From positions 1-52,026 of the forward strand of contig JANQOV010000072.1 in NCBI GenBank assembly GCA_028285645.1: DNA of 52,026 nucleotides, written 5' to 3'. The notes beneath the pieces are model-generated. The model made no database searches. It saw only the letters and a list, made by a program, of their open reading frames with translations, and had not been told where the DNA came from. The DNA comes from Hyphococcus sp. (GTDB lineage Bacteria; Pseudomonadota; Alphaproteobacteria; Caulobacterales; Parvularculaceae). The position numbers and the translations under genes were made by a program. Positions 44,019 through 52,026 of the stretch are shown piece after piece; the stretch's first letter is position 1, and every line of letters begins with the position of its first letter.

Positions 44019-45020
44019 ATGCACTTCAAACTGATCCCCGACCGCACAAGCGTTCCGTTTACGAAATACCGTTTGATCGCGGCTGCGGTCTCTGGCTTGT
44101 TGCTGGTGGGATCGGTAGTCGCCCTTATGACCATGGGCCTTAATTTCGGCGTTGATTTTCGCGGCGGCGTCACCATCGAGGTTGCCGACTCGGAGCCCAT
44201 CGATGTTGGCGAAGTCCGCACCGCCATCGGCGGGTTGGGACTTGGCGATGTTAAGGTTCAGGAGATCCAGGATTTTACGGGCTCAGAACCGGCGGTTGTC
44301 GTCTTTATCGAACAGCAAGACGCAGCCGCCGTTGAGCCGGATGCAGAAGGCGACCCAACGGCTAATCAAGAGCGCGCCGACGAATTAGCGCAACAGGCGG
44401 CGCTTTCCGCAGCGCAAACGGCGTTGCGGGATCTGCTCGGCGAAGATGTCGAGTTCCGAAAAATTGAAGTCGTCGGTCCCGCAGTTTCAGGAGAGCTGAT
44501 CCAAAAAGGCATCATCGCCGTTGTGCTCGCGCTTGGCGCCATGTTGATCTACATTTGGTTCCGGTTCGAGTGGCAGTTTTCACTCGGCGCGATTGCCGCG
44601 CTCGCTCATGACGTCATCATCACGCTTGGCGTCTTCTCGGTAACGCGCCTTGAATTCAAGCTTGAAATTATCGCCGCCATTTTGACCATTGTCGGCTATT
44701 CCATGAACGACACGGTTGTCGTCTATGACCGCGTGCGGGAAAATCTGCGCAAGTACAAGAAAAAGGATCTTGCGGAGCTTCTTGATATTTCGATCAACGA
44801 AACCCTGTCGCGGACGATCATGACCTCCGTGACGACGCTTTTAGCGCTGGTTTCTCTTTACATTTTCGGCGGCGAAGTGTTGCGCGGGTTCACCTTTGCG
44901 ATGATCTGGGGCATTTTGATCGGCACCTATTCGTCGGTCTTTGTCGCCTCGCCGCTGTTGTTAACTACAGGGGTCAAGCGCGACTGGTCAAAACAGAGCG
45001 CTGCAACAGCAACGCCCTGA
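44019..45020 (+). CDS. secF: Protein translocase subunit SecF
   Basis: A 333-aa partner of SecD. The first membrane helix leads into LNFGVDFRGGVTIEV, with a short periplasmic domain that includes an Ala/Glu/Asp-rich insert (EQQDAAAVEPDAEGDP). The C-terminal helices carry the conserved GYSMNDTVVVYDRVREN. It begins 15 bp after secD in the same operon. Its size is normal for the family. Confidence 0.97.
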   Translation: MHFKLIPDRTSVPFTKYRLIAAAVSGLLLVGSVVALMTMGLNFGVDFRGGVTIEVADSEPIDVGEVRTAIGGLGLGDVKVQEIQDFTGSEPAVVVFIEQQDAAAVEPDAEGDPTANQERADELAQQAALSAAQTALRDLLGEDVEFRKIEVVGPAVSGELIQKGIIAVVLALGAMLIYIWFRFEWQFSLGAIAALAHDVIITLGVFSVTRLEFKLEIIAAILTIVGYSMNDTVVVYDRVRENLRKYKKKDLAELLDISINETLSRTIMTSVTTLLALVSLYIFGGEVLRGFTFAMIWGILIGTYSSVFVASPLLLTTGVKRDWSKQSAATATP

Positions 45021-45258
45021 CTTCTAACCCGCCGAAAGCCTTGCCAGACCTCAAAAATCTTCCGGCTCGGGGCGCGAAGGCGTCACAAAAATATCACGCT
45101 CTCGGCAAAAGATCAGGCTTGGGAAGTGCTGCCCATTGACCTTGAGCGCCCTTGTCACCGATCCTGAACATGCTCTCGGGATACGTTCTGCCAGACATTC
45201 TGCTCGGAGGACCTCACGCGCAAAAGCGCGGAGTTCAACAACGTAAGAGGGCTCTCCG

Positions 45259-48200
45259 ATGTCAAACAATGCACGGGCGCGCATTGCGCCCAGATCATTA
45301 GGCTATTTCCTTGGAACCAGCACACTGGCGATTTCGGCGGTATTGGCGACGCCGGCGTTTGCACAAAACGAAGGTGCAGAAGCAAGTGACAACGATGACG
45401 TCATTGTCGTCACCGGCACGCGCATTGAGCGTCCGGCGTTAGAAGCGCCATCGCCGATTACGTCTGTCACGTCGGAAAACATCGCTCTCTCCGGCGAGAC
45501 GAATATCGTCGAGTTTCTAAATGAAGTGCCGGCGCTTGTCGGATCGCAAGACAATGACGATGCAACTAATCTTGGAATCGGGACGACCGGCGTCAACACG
45601 CTGAACCTGCGCAATCTCGGCAGTAATCGCACGCTCGTTCTGGTCAATGGCCGCCGCCATGTTGGGGGTACGGCATCGTCAACGGCGGTCGATATAAACA
45701 CGATACCGGTTGATCTGATTGAGCGCGTTGACGTTTTAACGGGCGGCGCGTCAGCGGTCTATGGCGCGGACGCCGTCACCGGCGCCGTCAACTTTATTAT
45801 GAAGGACGATTTTGAAGGACTGTCCGTACGCGGCCAAGGCGGTTTATCGCCGGACGACGGCGACGCTGAAACTTATTTTGCAAGCATTCTCGCCGGTACA
45901 AACTTCGCGGATGACCGGGGAAACATCGCTGTTTCATTTGAGTATTCAAAAGAGAACGGCATTAACGCGAATGACCGTTTTACGAGCACCGAATGGTTCA
46001 CGCTGCTCGACAATCCGGACTTCGATCCGAATGGTCCGGATGTGCGTCAACGCGTTTTCTTGGCGGATTCGACAATCGCTTTTGCAAGCCCGGAAGGCGC
46101 TGTCGCAATCGACTTCTTTGACGGTTTTGACCTGCTCTTCGACTTTGAAGGCGATGGCGATCCGTACGATCTTGGCCAGCCGATTAGCTTCCGCAACACG
46201 ATCGGCGGCAGTTCGACAAGAAACCTCGACTTTATCGGCAGCCTGACGTCAGACATTGAGCGCTATGTCGGGAATGTTATCACGCACTACGACTTCAGTT
46301 CGAACGTGCGCGGTTTTCTTGAGTTCAAATTCGCCCAGGTTGAATCGGCGTCCGAGGGTAGCCCGACCTTTAACGACCTGGTGCCAATTCTCGTGAACGA
46401 AAATCCATTTACGCCGCAAGCGATCCGTGATGCGGCGGCGCTCGCGGGAACTGATACGGTGTATATATCTCACGATACGTTCGAACTCGGCCGCCGGGGC
46501 GAAGACATTACACGCCGCACTTTCCGGGTGGCGACCGGACTTGAAACGACGGTCTTCCCGTCGACGTTCGACAACCTCAATCTTGTTATGTCCTTCGTTT
46601 ACGGACGCACGTCAGAAGACTTCATCGCCACCAACAATCTCGTCCTCGACCGCTTCTATGCGGCGCTCGACGCGGTGGTCGATCCGTCAACCGGTCAGCC
46701 GACATGTCGAACCAACCTCGATCCGACGGCGCTACCGCCGCAAATTCCGTTTCCGGGCGGTTTCGGGTTCCTTGGTTTCTTCGATGCGTTTAACACGACC
46801 GTTACGCCTGACAATTTCGGCACGACGCCATTCTTCACGCCGGGTTCGGGCAGCGGGTGCGAGGCGCTTAATTTGTTCGGCCTTGGAAACGCATCGCAAG
46901 CGGCTATTGACTTCGTCAATGACGACAGCCTTCGCACCGGCAAGCTTGATCAGCTTGTTGTATCTGCGACTTTGTCAGGCGACTCATCCGGCGTATTCGA
47001 ACTGCCCGCAGGACCTGTCGGGTTCGCGTTCGGTTTGGAGTATCGGGACGAAAACAGTGAGGACTTCCCGCCGGAAATCAACATATCAGGCTTTACATTC
47101 GGCAATCTGATCAGGCCGACAATCGGCGAATATAATGTTTTCGAAGGGTATGGCGAAATCAGCGTGCCGCTGATCAAGGATAGACCTTTTGCTGAATTAT
47201 TCGCAGTGGATGCGGCGTTTCGCGTTTCCGATTATTCAACGATCGGCGGTACGCTCGCATGGAATGTCGGCGGCGTCTATTCGCCGGTCGAGGACATAAG
47301 GTTCCGCGGCACCTATTCGAAAGCGGTTCGCGCGCCAAATATTAGCGAGCTTTTTAGCCCGCAAAACCAGTCCTTCTTCCTGCCTGACGACCCGTGCGAC
47401 GTTGACAATATTCCGCTTGCATCGAATCCGGGACTGCGGGCTGCGAATTGTTCAGCGATCCTGACGCCGCTTGGCGTCGATCCCACAACCTTCCAGGGCG
47501 ACGATATCTTGAACGCGACGTTCCCGGGCGTGCTTGGCGGCAATCCAGATCTCACAGAGGAAAAAGCGACGACTTGGACCGCTGGCTTTGTGTATCAGCC
47601 GCGTTTCATCGACAATCTTACATTCACGGCGGACTATTTTAACATCAAGATTGCGGACGGCATTATCCCGCCCGCAAGCCAGGACATTGTCGATCAGTGC
47701 GTCGATTTGCCGTCAATCAACAATAACTTCTGCTCGCTCATTGATCGACGAGCGGACGGCGGATTGAGTTTCCTCTCCGTGGTGCCGGTCAATGTGGCGT
47801 TTTTTGAAACGTCAGGCATAGATTACGAAGTCAATTATCTCTGGGATCCAGCGTCCGTCGGTCTCGAGAATATCGGTCAGTTCAATCTAAGATACATTGG
47901 CAGTTACCTTGAGCGTCTTGACGTCGTCAGTCTGCCTGGACAGCAAGCCGATGAAGAGCGAGATGAAGCAGTTACTTTGCTTGGCGATGACGCGCCGGTG
48001 CACACAGGCGCACTGGATTTGACATGGTTGTATGAAGCATTGACAGTTAACTATCGGTGGCGCTTTCGCGATCGCATTTTCCGGGATGAGATCGACGAAT
48101 TCGATGCTGCAGCTGATCAAGGCATCATCTTGTTTGAGCCTGGAAGATCATCCGCTCTTTCAACGCACGACGTTCAAGTCCGATATTCTATCCGCGAAAA

Positions 48201-48324
48201 TGCGGATATCTATGTCGGCGTTAACAACATGCTGAATCAGCGGCCTGACATTGGGTCGACAGGAACGCCTGTCAGTCCGATTGGTCGATTTGTGTATGCT
48301 GGTTTCTCGTTTGAATTAAACTAG
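45259..48324 (+). CDS. TonB-dependent outer-membrane receptor
   Basis: A 1021-aa outer-membrane transporter. The signal peptide ends near ATPAFAQ, followed directly by a TonB-box-like DDVIVVTGTRIERP, a plug domain (to about 190, including LRNLGSNRTLVLVNGRR and GASAVYGADAVTGAVNFIM) and a large beta barrel ending in the aromatic-terminated strand FVYAGFSFELN. It resembles the large TonB receptors of oligotrophic alphaproteobacteria that take up peptides or carbohydrates, but the ligand cannot be predicted. No regulator or enzyme gene accompanies it. It is followed by a strong bidirectional terminator. Confidence 0.94.
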   Translation: MSNNARARIAPRSLGYFLGTSTLAISAVLATPAFAQNEGAEASDNDDVIVVTGTRIERPALEAPSPITSVTSENIALSGETNIVEFLNEVPALVGSQDNDDATNLGIGTTGVNTLNLRNLGSNRTLVLVNGRRHVGGTASSTAVDINTIPVDLIERVDVLTGGASAVYGADAVTGAVNFIMKDDFEGLSVRGQGGLSPDDGDAETYFASILAGTNFADDRGNIAVSFEYSKENGINANDRFTSTEWFTLLDNPDFDPNGPDVRQRVFLADSTIAFASPEGAVAIDFFDGFDLLFDFEGDGDPYDLGQPISFRNTIGGSSTRNLDFIGSLTSDIERYVGNVITHYDFSSNVRGFLEFKFAQVESASEGSPTFNDLVPILVNENPFTPQAIRDAAALAGTDTVYISHDTFELGRRGEDITRRTFRVATGLETTVFPSTFDNLNLVMSFVYGRTSEDFIATNNLVLDRFYAALDAVVDPSTGQPTCRTNLDPTALPPQIPFPGGFGFLGFFDAFNTTVTPDNFGTTPFFTPGSGSGCEALNLFGLGNASQAAIDFVNDDSLRTGKLDQLVVSATLSGDSSGVFELPAGPVGFAFGLEYRDENSEDFPPEINISGFTFGNLIRPTIGEYNVFEGYGEISVPLIKDRPFAELFAVDAAFRVSDYSTIGGTLAWNVGGVYSPVEDIRFRGTYSKAVRAPNISELFSPQNQSFFLPDDPCDVDNIPLASNPGLRAANCSAILTPLGVDPTTFQGDDILNATFPGVLGGNPDLTEEKATTWTAGFVYQPRFIDNLTFTADYFNIKIADGIIPPASQDIVDQCVDLPSINNNFCSLIDRRADGGLSFLSVVPVNVAFFETSGIDYEVNYLWDPASVGLENIGQFNLRYIGSYLERLDVVSLPGQQADEERDEAVTLLGDDAPVHTGALDLTWLYEALTVNYRWRFRDRIFRDEIDEFDAAADQGIILFEPGRSSALSTHDVQVRYSIRENADIYVGVNNMLNQRPDIGSTGTPVSPIGRFVYAGFSFELN

Positions 48325-48343
48325 TCATCACACTATCGCATTG

Positions 48344-48374
48344 AAAAACCCCGGCGACACCGCCGGGGTTTTTT
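48344..48374. terminator. Bidirectional intrinsic terminator
   Basis: AAAAACCCCGGCG and CGCCGGGGTTTTTT pair with a 4-nt loop (ACAC). The hairpin is GC-rich with a run of T on one strand and of A on the other. It lies between the convergent TonB-receptor and sodB genes and can serve both. Confidence 0.93.
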
Positions 48375-48394
48375 GTTGTCGCCTACGCGTGCGC

Positions 48395-48997
48395 CTAAAC
48401 CTTTGTGAGGTTCTGATTGGCAAAGTCCCAATTAATGAGCTTGTCGATAAAGGTCTCGATATAGGCGGGTCGCTTGTTCTGAAAGTCGAGATAATAAGCG
48501 TGCTCCCAAACATCCATGGTTAGAAGCGGCTTGCAGCTTTGGTCGGTCAAGGGCGTTTCCGCATTCGGCGTTTTGCGGATTTCAAGTTTGCCGTCCTTCG
48601 CGACCAGCCAGGCCCAGCCGGAGCCGAATTGCGCAGCGCCAGCGTTCGCAAACTCTTCTTTGAAACCGTCAAGGCCGCCAAACGTGTCTTTGATCGCTAA
48701 AGCAATATCACCTGTGGGCGCGCCGCCGCCCTTGGGCGCCATGGAGTTCCAGTAAAAGGTGTGATTCCAGACTTGCGCGGCGTTGTTGAAAACGCCCGCC
48801 TTGGCGCTGTCGCCAACAGCGTCATGAATAATCTCTTCAAGGGCGACATTCGCCAAAGGCCCACCGTCAATCATCTTATTAAGCTTGTCCACATAGGCCT
48901 GATGGTGCTTGCCATAGTGAAAATCGAGCGTTTGTTCGGAAATATGCGGGGCCAGATCGCTGCGGCCATAGGGAAGGTCGGGAAGGGTAATCGTCAT
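48395..48997 (-). CDS. sodB: Superoxide dismutase, Fe/Mn family
   Basis: A 200-aa cytosolic superoxide dismutase. The metal ligands are recognisable: HHQAYVDKLN near the N-terminus (His27), His in WNHTFYWNSM, and Asp and His in DVWEHAYYLDFQNKRPAYIE. FGSGWAWL and the Gln/Gly pattern around it suggest an iron-type enzyme (SodB), although Fe/Mn preference is not certain from sequence. The start is a normal ATG with GAGGATC upstream. The divergent neighbour at 49138 is transcribed the other way. Confidence 0.95.
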   Translation of the reverse strand: MTITLPDLPYGRSDLAPHISEQTLDFHYGKHHQAYVDKLNKMIDGGPLANVALEEIIHDAVGDSAKAGVFNNAAQVWNHTFYWNSMAPKGGGAPTGDIALAIKDTFGGLDGFKEEFANAGAAQFGSGWAWLVAKDGKLEIRKTPNAETPLTDQSCKPLLTMDVWEHAYYLDFQNKRPAYIETFIDKLINWDFANQNLTKV

Positions 48998-49137
48998 CTT
49001 TGATCCTCAATTGAACCTGCGTCGCACTTGCGTGTGGCGGCGGCTCACGGTTTAATGGGTTGTTTTCGTTGCGTTTCCAGAAGCAGGCAGGGTCCGGGGA
49101 TCGCCATTCCCTGGAAAGAGAAGAGGGAGACCAACCC

Positions 49138-49764
49138 ATGACAGCGGTTTTGACCAATCTGAGAAATGCGGTGATTGCGGGCTGCGCGCTCGCGGTCGTT
49201 CTGCTGCTACTTTATCTGACGGTTTGGGGCGGCGCTCTTGACGCCAGCTTCTGGCGTTTCTTTTTCCGCTGGCTGCACGTTCTGTCCGGCGTGATGTGGA
49301 TCGGGCTGCTTTGGTACTTCAACTTTGTGCAGATACCGACCATGCCGAAAATTCCTGACGAACAAAAACCGGCAATCGGAAAACACATTGCACCGGAGGC
49401 GTTGTTCTGGTTCCGCTGGGGCGCCATGTCAACGATTGTAACGGGGCTCATTCTTGCTTACTTAAACGCCTATTTCTTGAGTGTGATGACCCTTGGCGCT
49501 TCAACTGGCTTTGCCGTCCCCGGTCACACGGCGCTCGGCATCGGCATGTGGTTTGGCATCATCATGTGGTTCAACGTCTGGTTTGTGATTTGGCCGAACC
49601 AGCAAAAGGCGCTGAATATCGCAAACAAGTATCCCGACCTTTCCGCCGACGACAAAGCCAAGTCAGCAAGAACCGCAATGCTGTTTTCAAGAACAAACAC
49701 GGTTTTGTCGGTGCCGATGCTGTTCTCCATGGTGGCGGCGCAAGGTCTTTTCCGGTTGTCTTAA
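49138..49764 (+). CDS. PuuD-like urate hydroxylase-domain membrane protein
   Basis: A 208-aa membrane protein with about five helices, resembling the integral membrane domain of PuuD-type urate oxidases and related proteins. Visible motifs are FFRWLHVLSGVMWIGLLWYFNFVQ, PEALFWFRWGAM, GMWFGIIMWFNVWFVIWPNQ and the final NTVLSVPMLFSMVAA. Conserved His and Trp residues could bind haem. The C-terminal cytochrome c domain of full-length PuuD is missing, so urate oxidation is not proven. ATG 49138 has a GAGGGAGA box upstream. A hairpin follows the stop. Confidence 0.85.
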   Translation: MTAVLTNLRNAVIAGCALAVVLLLLYLTVWGGALDASFWRFFFRWLHVLSGVMWIGLLWYFNFVQIPTMPKIPDEQKPAIGKHIAPEALFWFRWGAMSTIVTGLILAYLNAYFLSVMTLGASTGFAVPGHTALGIGMWFGIIMWFNVWFVIWPNQQKALNIANKYPDLSADDKAKSARTAMLFSRTNTVLSVPMLFSMVAAQGLFRLS

Positions 49765-49769
49765 GAACA

Positions 49770-49800
49770 AAACTGCTGCGCGCCTTGCGCGCAGCAGTTT
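49770..49800 (+). terminator. Hairpin after the PuuD-like gene
   Basis: A perfect 14-bp inverted repeat, AAACTGCTGCGCGC/GCGCGCAGCAGTTT with a 3-nt loop, lies 5 bp after the stop. The T-tract is only three long, so it may act as a terminator of moderate strength or as an RNA 3' end stabiliser before the next gene. Confidence 0.6.
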
Positions 49801-49840
49801 GGGATTGGGGACGGCGTAAAGAGGCGCCGATGAAATTGCC

Positions 49841-50554
49841 TTGGCGAAGCCTGTCATCCAGTCTGCAGCCGAGTGCCTGAAACTCGTCAGGCAACGTGAC
49901 GAAGACAGATGGCTCGCGGCGCGCTATGCCGGCGACGCCGACCAGCGCAAGCTGATCGCGCTCTATGCTTTTCATACGGAATTACAGCGCATTCCGTCGC
50001 TTGTGTCGGAACCGCCGCTCGGTGAAATTCGCCTACAGTGGTGGCGCGAAGCCTTTGATGAAATACGCCAAGGCAAAATGCCGCGTGCGCATCCCGTCGT
50101 TCAGGAAATTGCTGCGGTGAACTTGCTGGCGGATGACGCGGCGGCGGCGCTGATGGGATCAGCGATCGACGCCACGGCGCGCCTCCTATATGACAAGACA
50201 TTCGCCGACATAAACGATCTAACAGCATTCCTTGAAAACGCGGTTGCTTACGTGGATGTGGCGGCTGTGGGTCTTCTTGGTGGCGATGCGTCGGATGAAG
50301 AAGTGCGGTGCGCCGGCGTTCTCTTTGCGTTGGCGCGGGACGGAGCGCAACTTGCACCTAACCTTGACGCTGAGATTTCGACATATGCCGCCGACCAACA
50401 ATATGCAGGCGAAAACCTGCGCAGGCTTACCCCCCGGCAAACGCCGGCAGTTTTGCATCTGGTGCTCACCAAGCGCTACTTGAAAAAGCAGGGACGTTTT
50501 CCGGTGGTTAAACGGCTGATGCTGCTGCGCGCCATGTTGACGGGTAGGCTTTAA
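49841..50554 (+). CDS. Squalene/phytoene synthase-like protein (NDUFAF6-type)
   Basis: A 237-aa protein of the squalene/phytoene synthase superfamily. It shows DEDRWLAARYAGDADQRKLI, ALYAFHTELQRI and GEIRLQWWREAF. The aspartate-rich DxxxD substrate motifs of real prenyl synthases are not seen, and the pattern is that of the alphaproteobacterial/mitochondrial NDUFAF6 group involved in respiratory complex I assembly. The start called is TTG 49841, because no ATG or GTG is in frame at the expected position. Function is inferred from the family, and prenyl-transfer activity is unlikely. Confidence 0.85.
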   Translation: MAKPVIQSAAECLKLVRQRDEDRWLAARYAGDADQRKLIALYAFHTELQRIPSLVSEPPLGEIRLQWWREAFDEIRQGKMPRAHPVVQEIAAVNLLADDAAAALMGSAIDATARLLYDKTFADINDLTAFLENAVAYVDVAAVGLLGGDASDEEVRCAGVLFALARDGAQLAPNLDAEISTYAADQQYAGENLRRLTPRQTPAVLHLVLTKRYLKKQGRFPVVKRLMLLRAMLTGRL

Positions 50555-50802
50555 ATGGCATTCGTTACCCGTGACAAGGCAAAGACATTTTTGCAGTCGT
50601 TCCCGAACAGCAGAAAAGGCGCCGGTAAAAACGGCGTACTAATGTATTAATAGATTAGGACAACTCATCCTTACTTCTCGTTTTAGCGTTAATAGATATG
50701 GCGCTAAGCTGCGCTGACGACCACCAGCGCCGAATGAAGGTCGGTCTTTGCTTGCAGGGATTAAGAACGCTACTCATGCGTTGCTGACGACACAGCGCCC
50801 AA

Positions 50803-52026
50803 TTAAGTATGATGTTCAATATGTTCGTCGATGAGCGCCTTGTTATACGCAGCAAGCGCCTTTACTCGAGAGAGATAGCCGACAACGATATCTGGTTCCG
50901 ATGTCGCCACGACCGGCAAGCCGTCCTCATGAGTTTCGTTCAGAATGGCGAGCGCTTCGCCAAGCGATTGGCGCCGTTCAAGACGCACAGCCTCTTTTGA
51001 AAGCGGCGCGCCCGGCGGCATCTTTTCCATAACGTCGCGCACCCTGATGGTTTGCAGAATGACCCCTTGCGGTCCTTCCGAGAGATCATAGCCGCGGCGC
51101 GATAGCTGCCAGTGGAAGAAGGACTTGCCGCAAATCGCCTGAACGATCAGCGTCGCCAGCGCTACGGAAACCATGAGTGAAATGGTGATGCCGTATTCGC
51201 CAGTCATTTCAAACACGATGAGTGTTGTCGAAATCGGCGCGCCGAGCACTGCGCCGCCGACGGCGCCCATGCCGACCATAGCGTAGTAAACCGGGCTTGC
51301 AGTTGCGCCTGGAACAAACTCCGCGAGGGTTGCGCCGAACGCCGCCCCCGCCAACGCGCCAATGACGAGACCCGGCGCGAAGACGCCGCCGCCAAACCGG
51401 CAGGAAAGCGTTACGACGGTTGCGGCGCTTTTTGCGAGCACCAGAATGATCAAAAGGGTGATTGCGTATTCGCCGTTGAGCGCATTGGTGACCGTTTCAT
51501 ATCCGACGCCGAAGACTTCCGGATAAAAGGCGCCGATAAGGCCGATGATGATCCCGCCGAGGGGCGGCAACAAAAACAGCGGAAGACCAAAAGCGTGCGC
51601 CGTCTTTCGGGTTTGTTCCGTCAAGCCGCGCACAGACAAGAGAAACACCGCTGCGATAAGCCCGCATATGACGCCGAGATTGGCCGACAACGCGATGTCG
51701 ATAGCTGCAGCGGCGCCGTAATCCGGCGGCGCAAAGGCGGGAAAGTCGCCCAGGTGAATGCGTGTGATGATGGCTGATGTAACGCTCGCTGCGGCGATGG
51801 GGCCGAATACTGACAATGCGTAATTGCCGAGGATGACTTCGAGCGCAAAAAGCACGCCGGCGATCGGCGCATTAAAGCTCGCCGCTACAGCCGCCGCTGC
51901 GCCGCAGCCGAGCAGCGTGCGTCTATGCTTGGCGTTAAAACCGAAATGCCGATCCAAAACGGAAGCGATGGTGGCGCCCAAATGAACTGCAGGGCCTTCT
52001 CGTCCGGCGCTGGCGCCGGCGCCCAA
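50803..52026 (-). CDS. ClC-type chloride channel/transporter, partial
   Basis: The C-terminal 407 residues of a ClC-family protein, and the N-terminus runs off the right window edge. The visible part starts with the selectivity and gating segment GAGASAGREGPAVH, whose Glu is the gating glutamate, then APIAGVLFALEVI with the internal proton glutamate, GGGVFAPGLVIGALAG and TLIVFEMTGEYG. The last 110 residues form a cytosolic region with CBS-like repeats (VRDVMEKMPPG...DGLPVV). Presence of both glutamates suggests a Cl-/H+ exchanger rather than a channel. It lies 248 bp from the end of the NDUFAF6-like gene and converges with it. Confidence 0.93.
   Translation of the reverse strand: MGAGASAGREGPAVHLGATIASVLDRHFGFNAKHRRTLLGCGAAAAVAASFNAPIAGVLFALEVILGNYALSVFGPIAAASVTSAIITRIHLGDFPAFAPPDYGAAAAIDIALSANLGVICGLIAAVFLLSVRGLTEQTRKTAHAFGLPLFLLPPLGGIIIGLIGAFYPEVFGVGYETVTNALNGEYAITLLIILVLAKSAATVVTLSCRFGGGVFAPGLVIGALAGAAFGATLAEFVPGATASPVYYAMVGMGAVGGAVLGAPISTTLIVFEMTGEYGITISLMVSVALATLIVQAICGKSFFHWQLSRRGYDLSEGPQGVILQTIRVRDVMEKMPPGAPLSKEAVRLERRQSLGEALAILNETHEDGLPVVATSEPDIVVGYLSRVKALAAYNKALIDEHIEHHT

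Noticed and set aside
50555-50650. 31-codon frame directly after the NDUFAF6-like gene
   Set aside because: Too short to support without a ribosome-binding site or conservation.

Overview
The window is about 52 kb of a Gram-negative, moderately GC-rich alphaproteobacterial chromosome. The evidence is a phasin, an rpmH-rnpA-yidC-engB block, yajC-secD-secF, bifunctional MnmC, a TonB-dependent receptor and an NDUFAF6-like squalene-synthase homologue. Parvularculaceae/Hyphomonadaceae-like bacteria would fit, but genus and species cannot be fixed from this sequence.

Region 1 (1-15528) is an integrated mobile element, or part of one, sitting at the 3' end of a tRNA-Arg(ACG) gene (15529-15605, minus strand). 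It has a MOBP/DUF3363-type relaxase at the left, an 11 kb cargo, a 5' fragment of a TraG/VirD4 coupling-protein gene, a small AlpA-like HTH protein and a tyrosine integrase whose 3' end points at the tRNA. No Trb/VirB mating-pair genes are inside the window, and the distal attachment site was not found, so the element continues to the left or is decayed. A 20-bp degenerate tandem repeat and two inverted repeats precede the traG fragment.

The cargo has two halves. The left half (2364-8245) is visibly richer in A+T. It carries an unknown protein coupled to an XRE-ImmA/IrrE regulator, facing a three-gene minus-strand operon: (i) a fusion of an RNase H-like 3'-5' exonuclease domain, a DUF429 domain and a P-loop (deoxy)nucleotide kinase; (ii) a short adenylosuccinate-synthetase homologue whose P-loop reads GSEGKGK instead of GDEGKGK, a PurZ-like feature; (iii) a dCTP-deaminase/dUTPase-fold protein that lacks the catalytic Glu and carries a membrane segment and a coiled coil. 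I know of no named system with this composition. It is the best candidate here for an undescribed nucleotide-based defence or nucleotide-modification system. The right half (8663-12805) has two orphan proteins and a translationally coupled sulfotransferase-amidinotransferase pair, possibly a small-molecule tailoring pathway.

Region 2 (15529-52026) is ordinary chromosome. It holds gamma-glutamyltransferase, an orphan histidine kinase, a mercuric-reductase-like flavoprotein with a TVP38/DedA-like membrane protein, the rpmH-rnpA-yidC-engB-xerC block, an AGCS alanine/glycine symporter, an M14 carboxypeptidase, a cystathionine gamma-lyase/synthase, AqpZ, a DUF188 protein, a cystathionine beta-synthase coupled to an ArsC/YffB-like reductase, MnmC, a phasin, a lytic transglycosylase, an M49-like lipoprotein peptidase, a serine hydrolase, YajC-SecD-SecF, a TonB receptor, SodB, a PuuD-like membrane protein, the NDUFAF6-like protein and a ClC channel cut by the window edge. 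The minus-strand genes at 29608-34032 include both enzymes expected for reverse transsulfuration.
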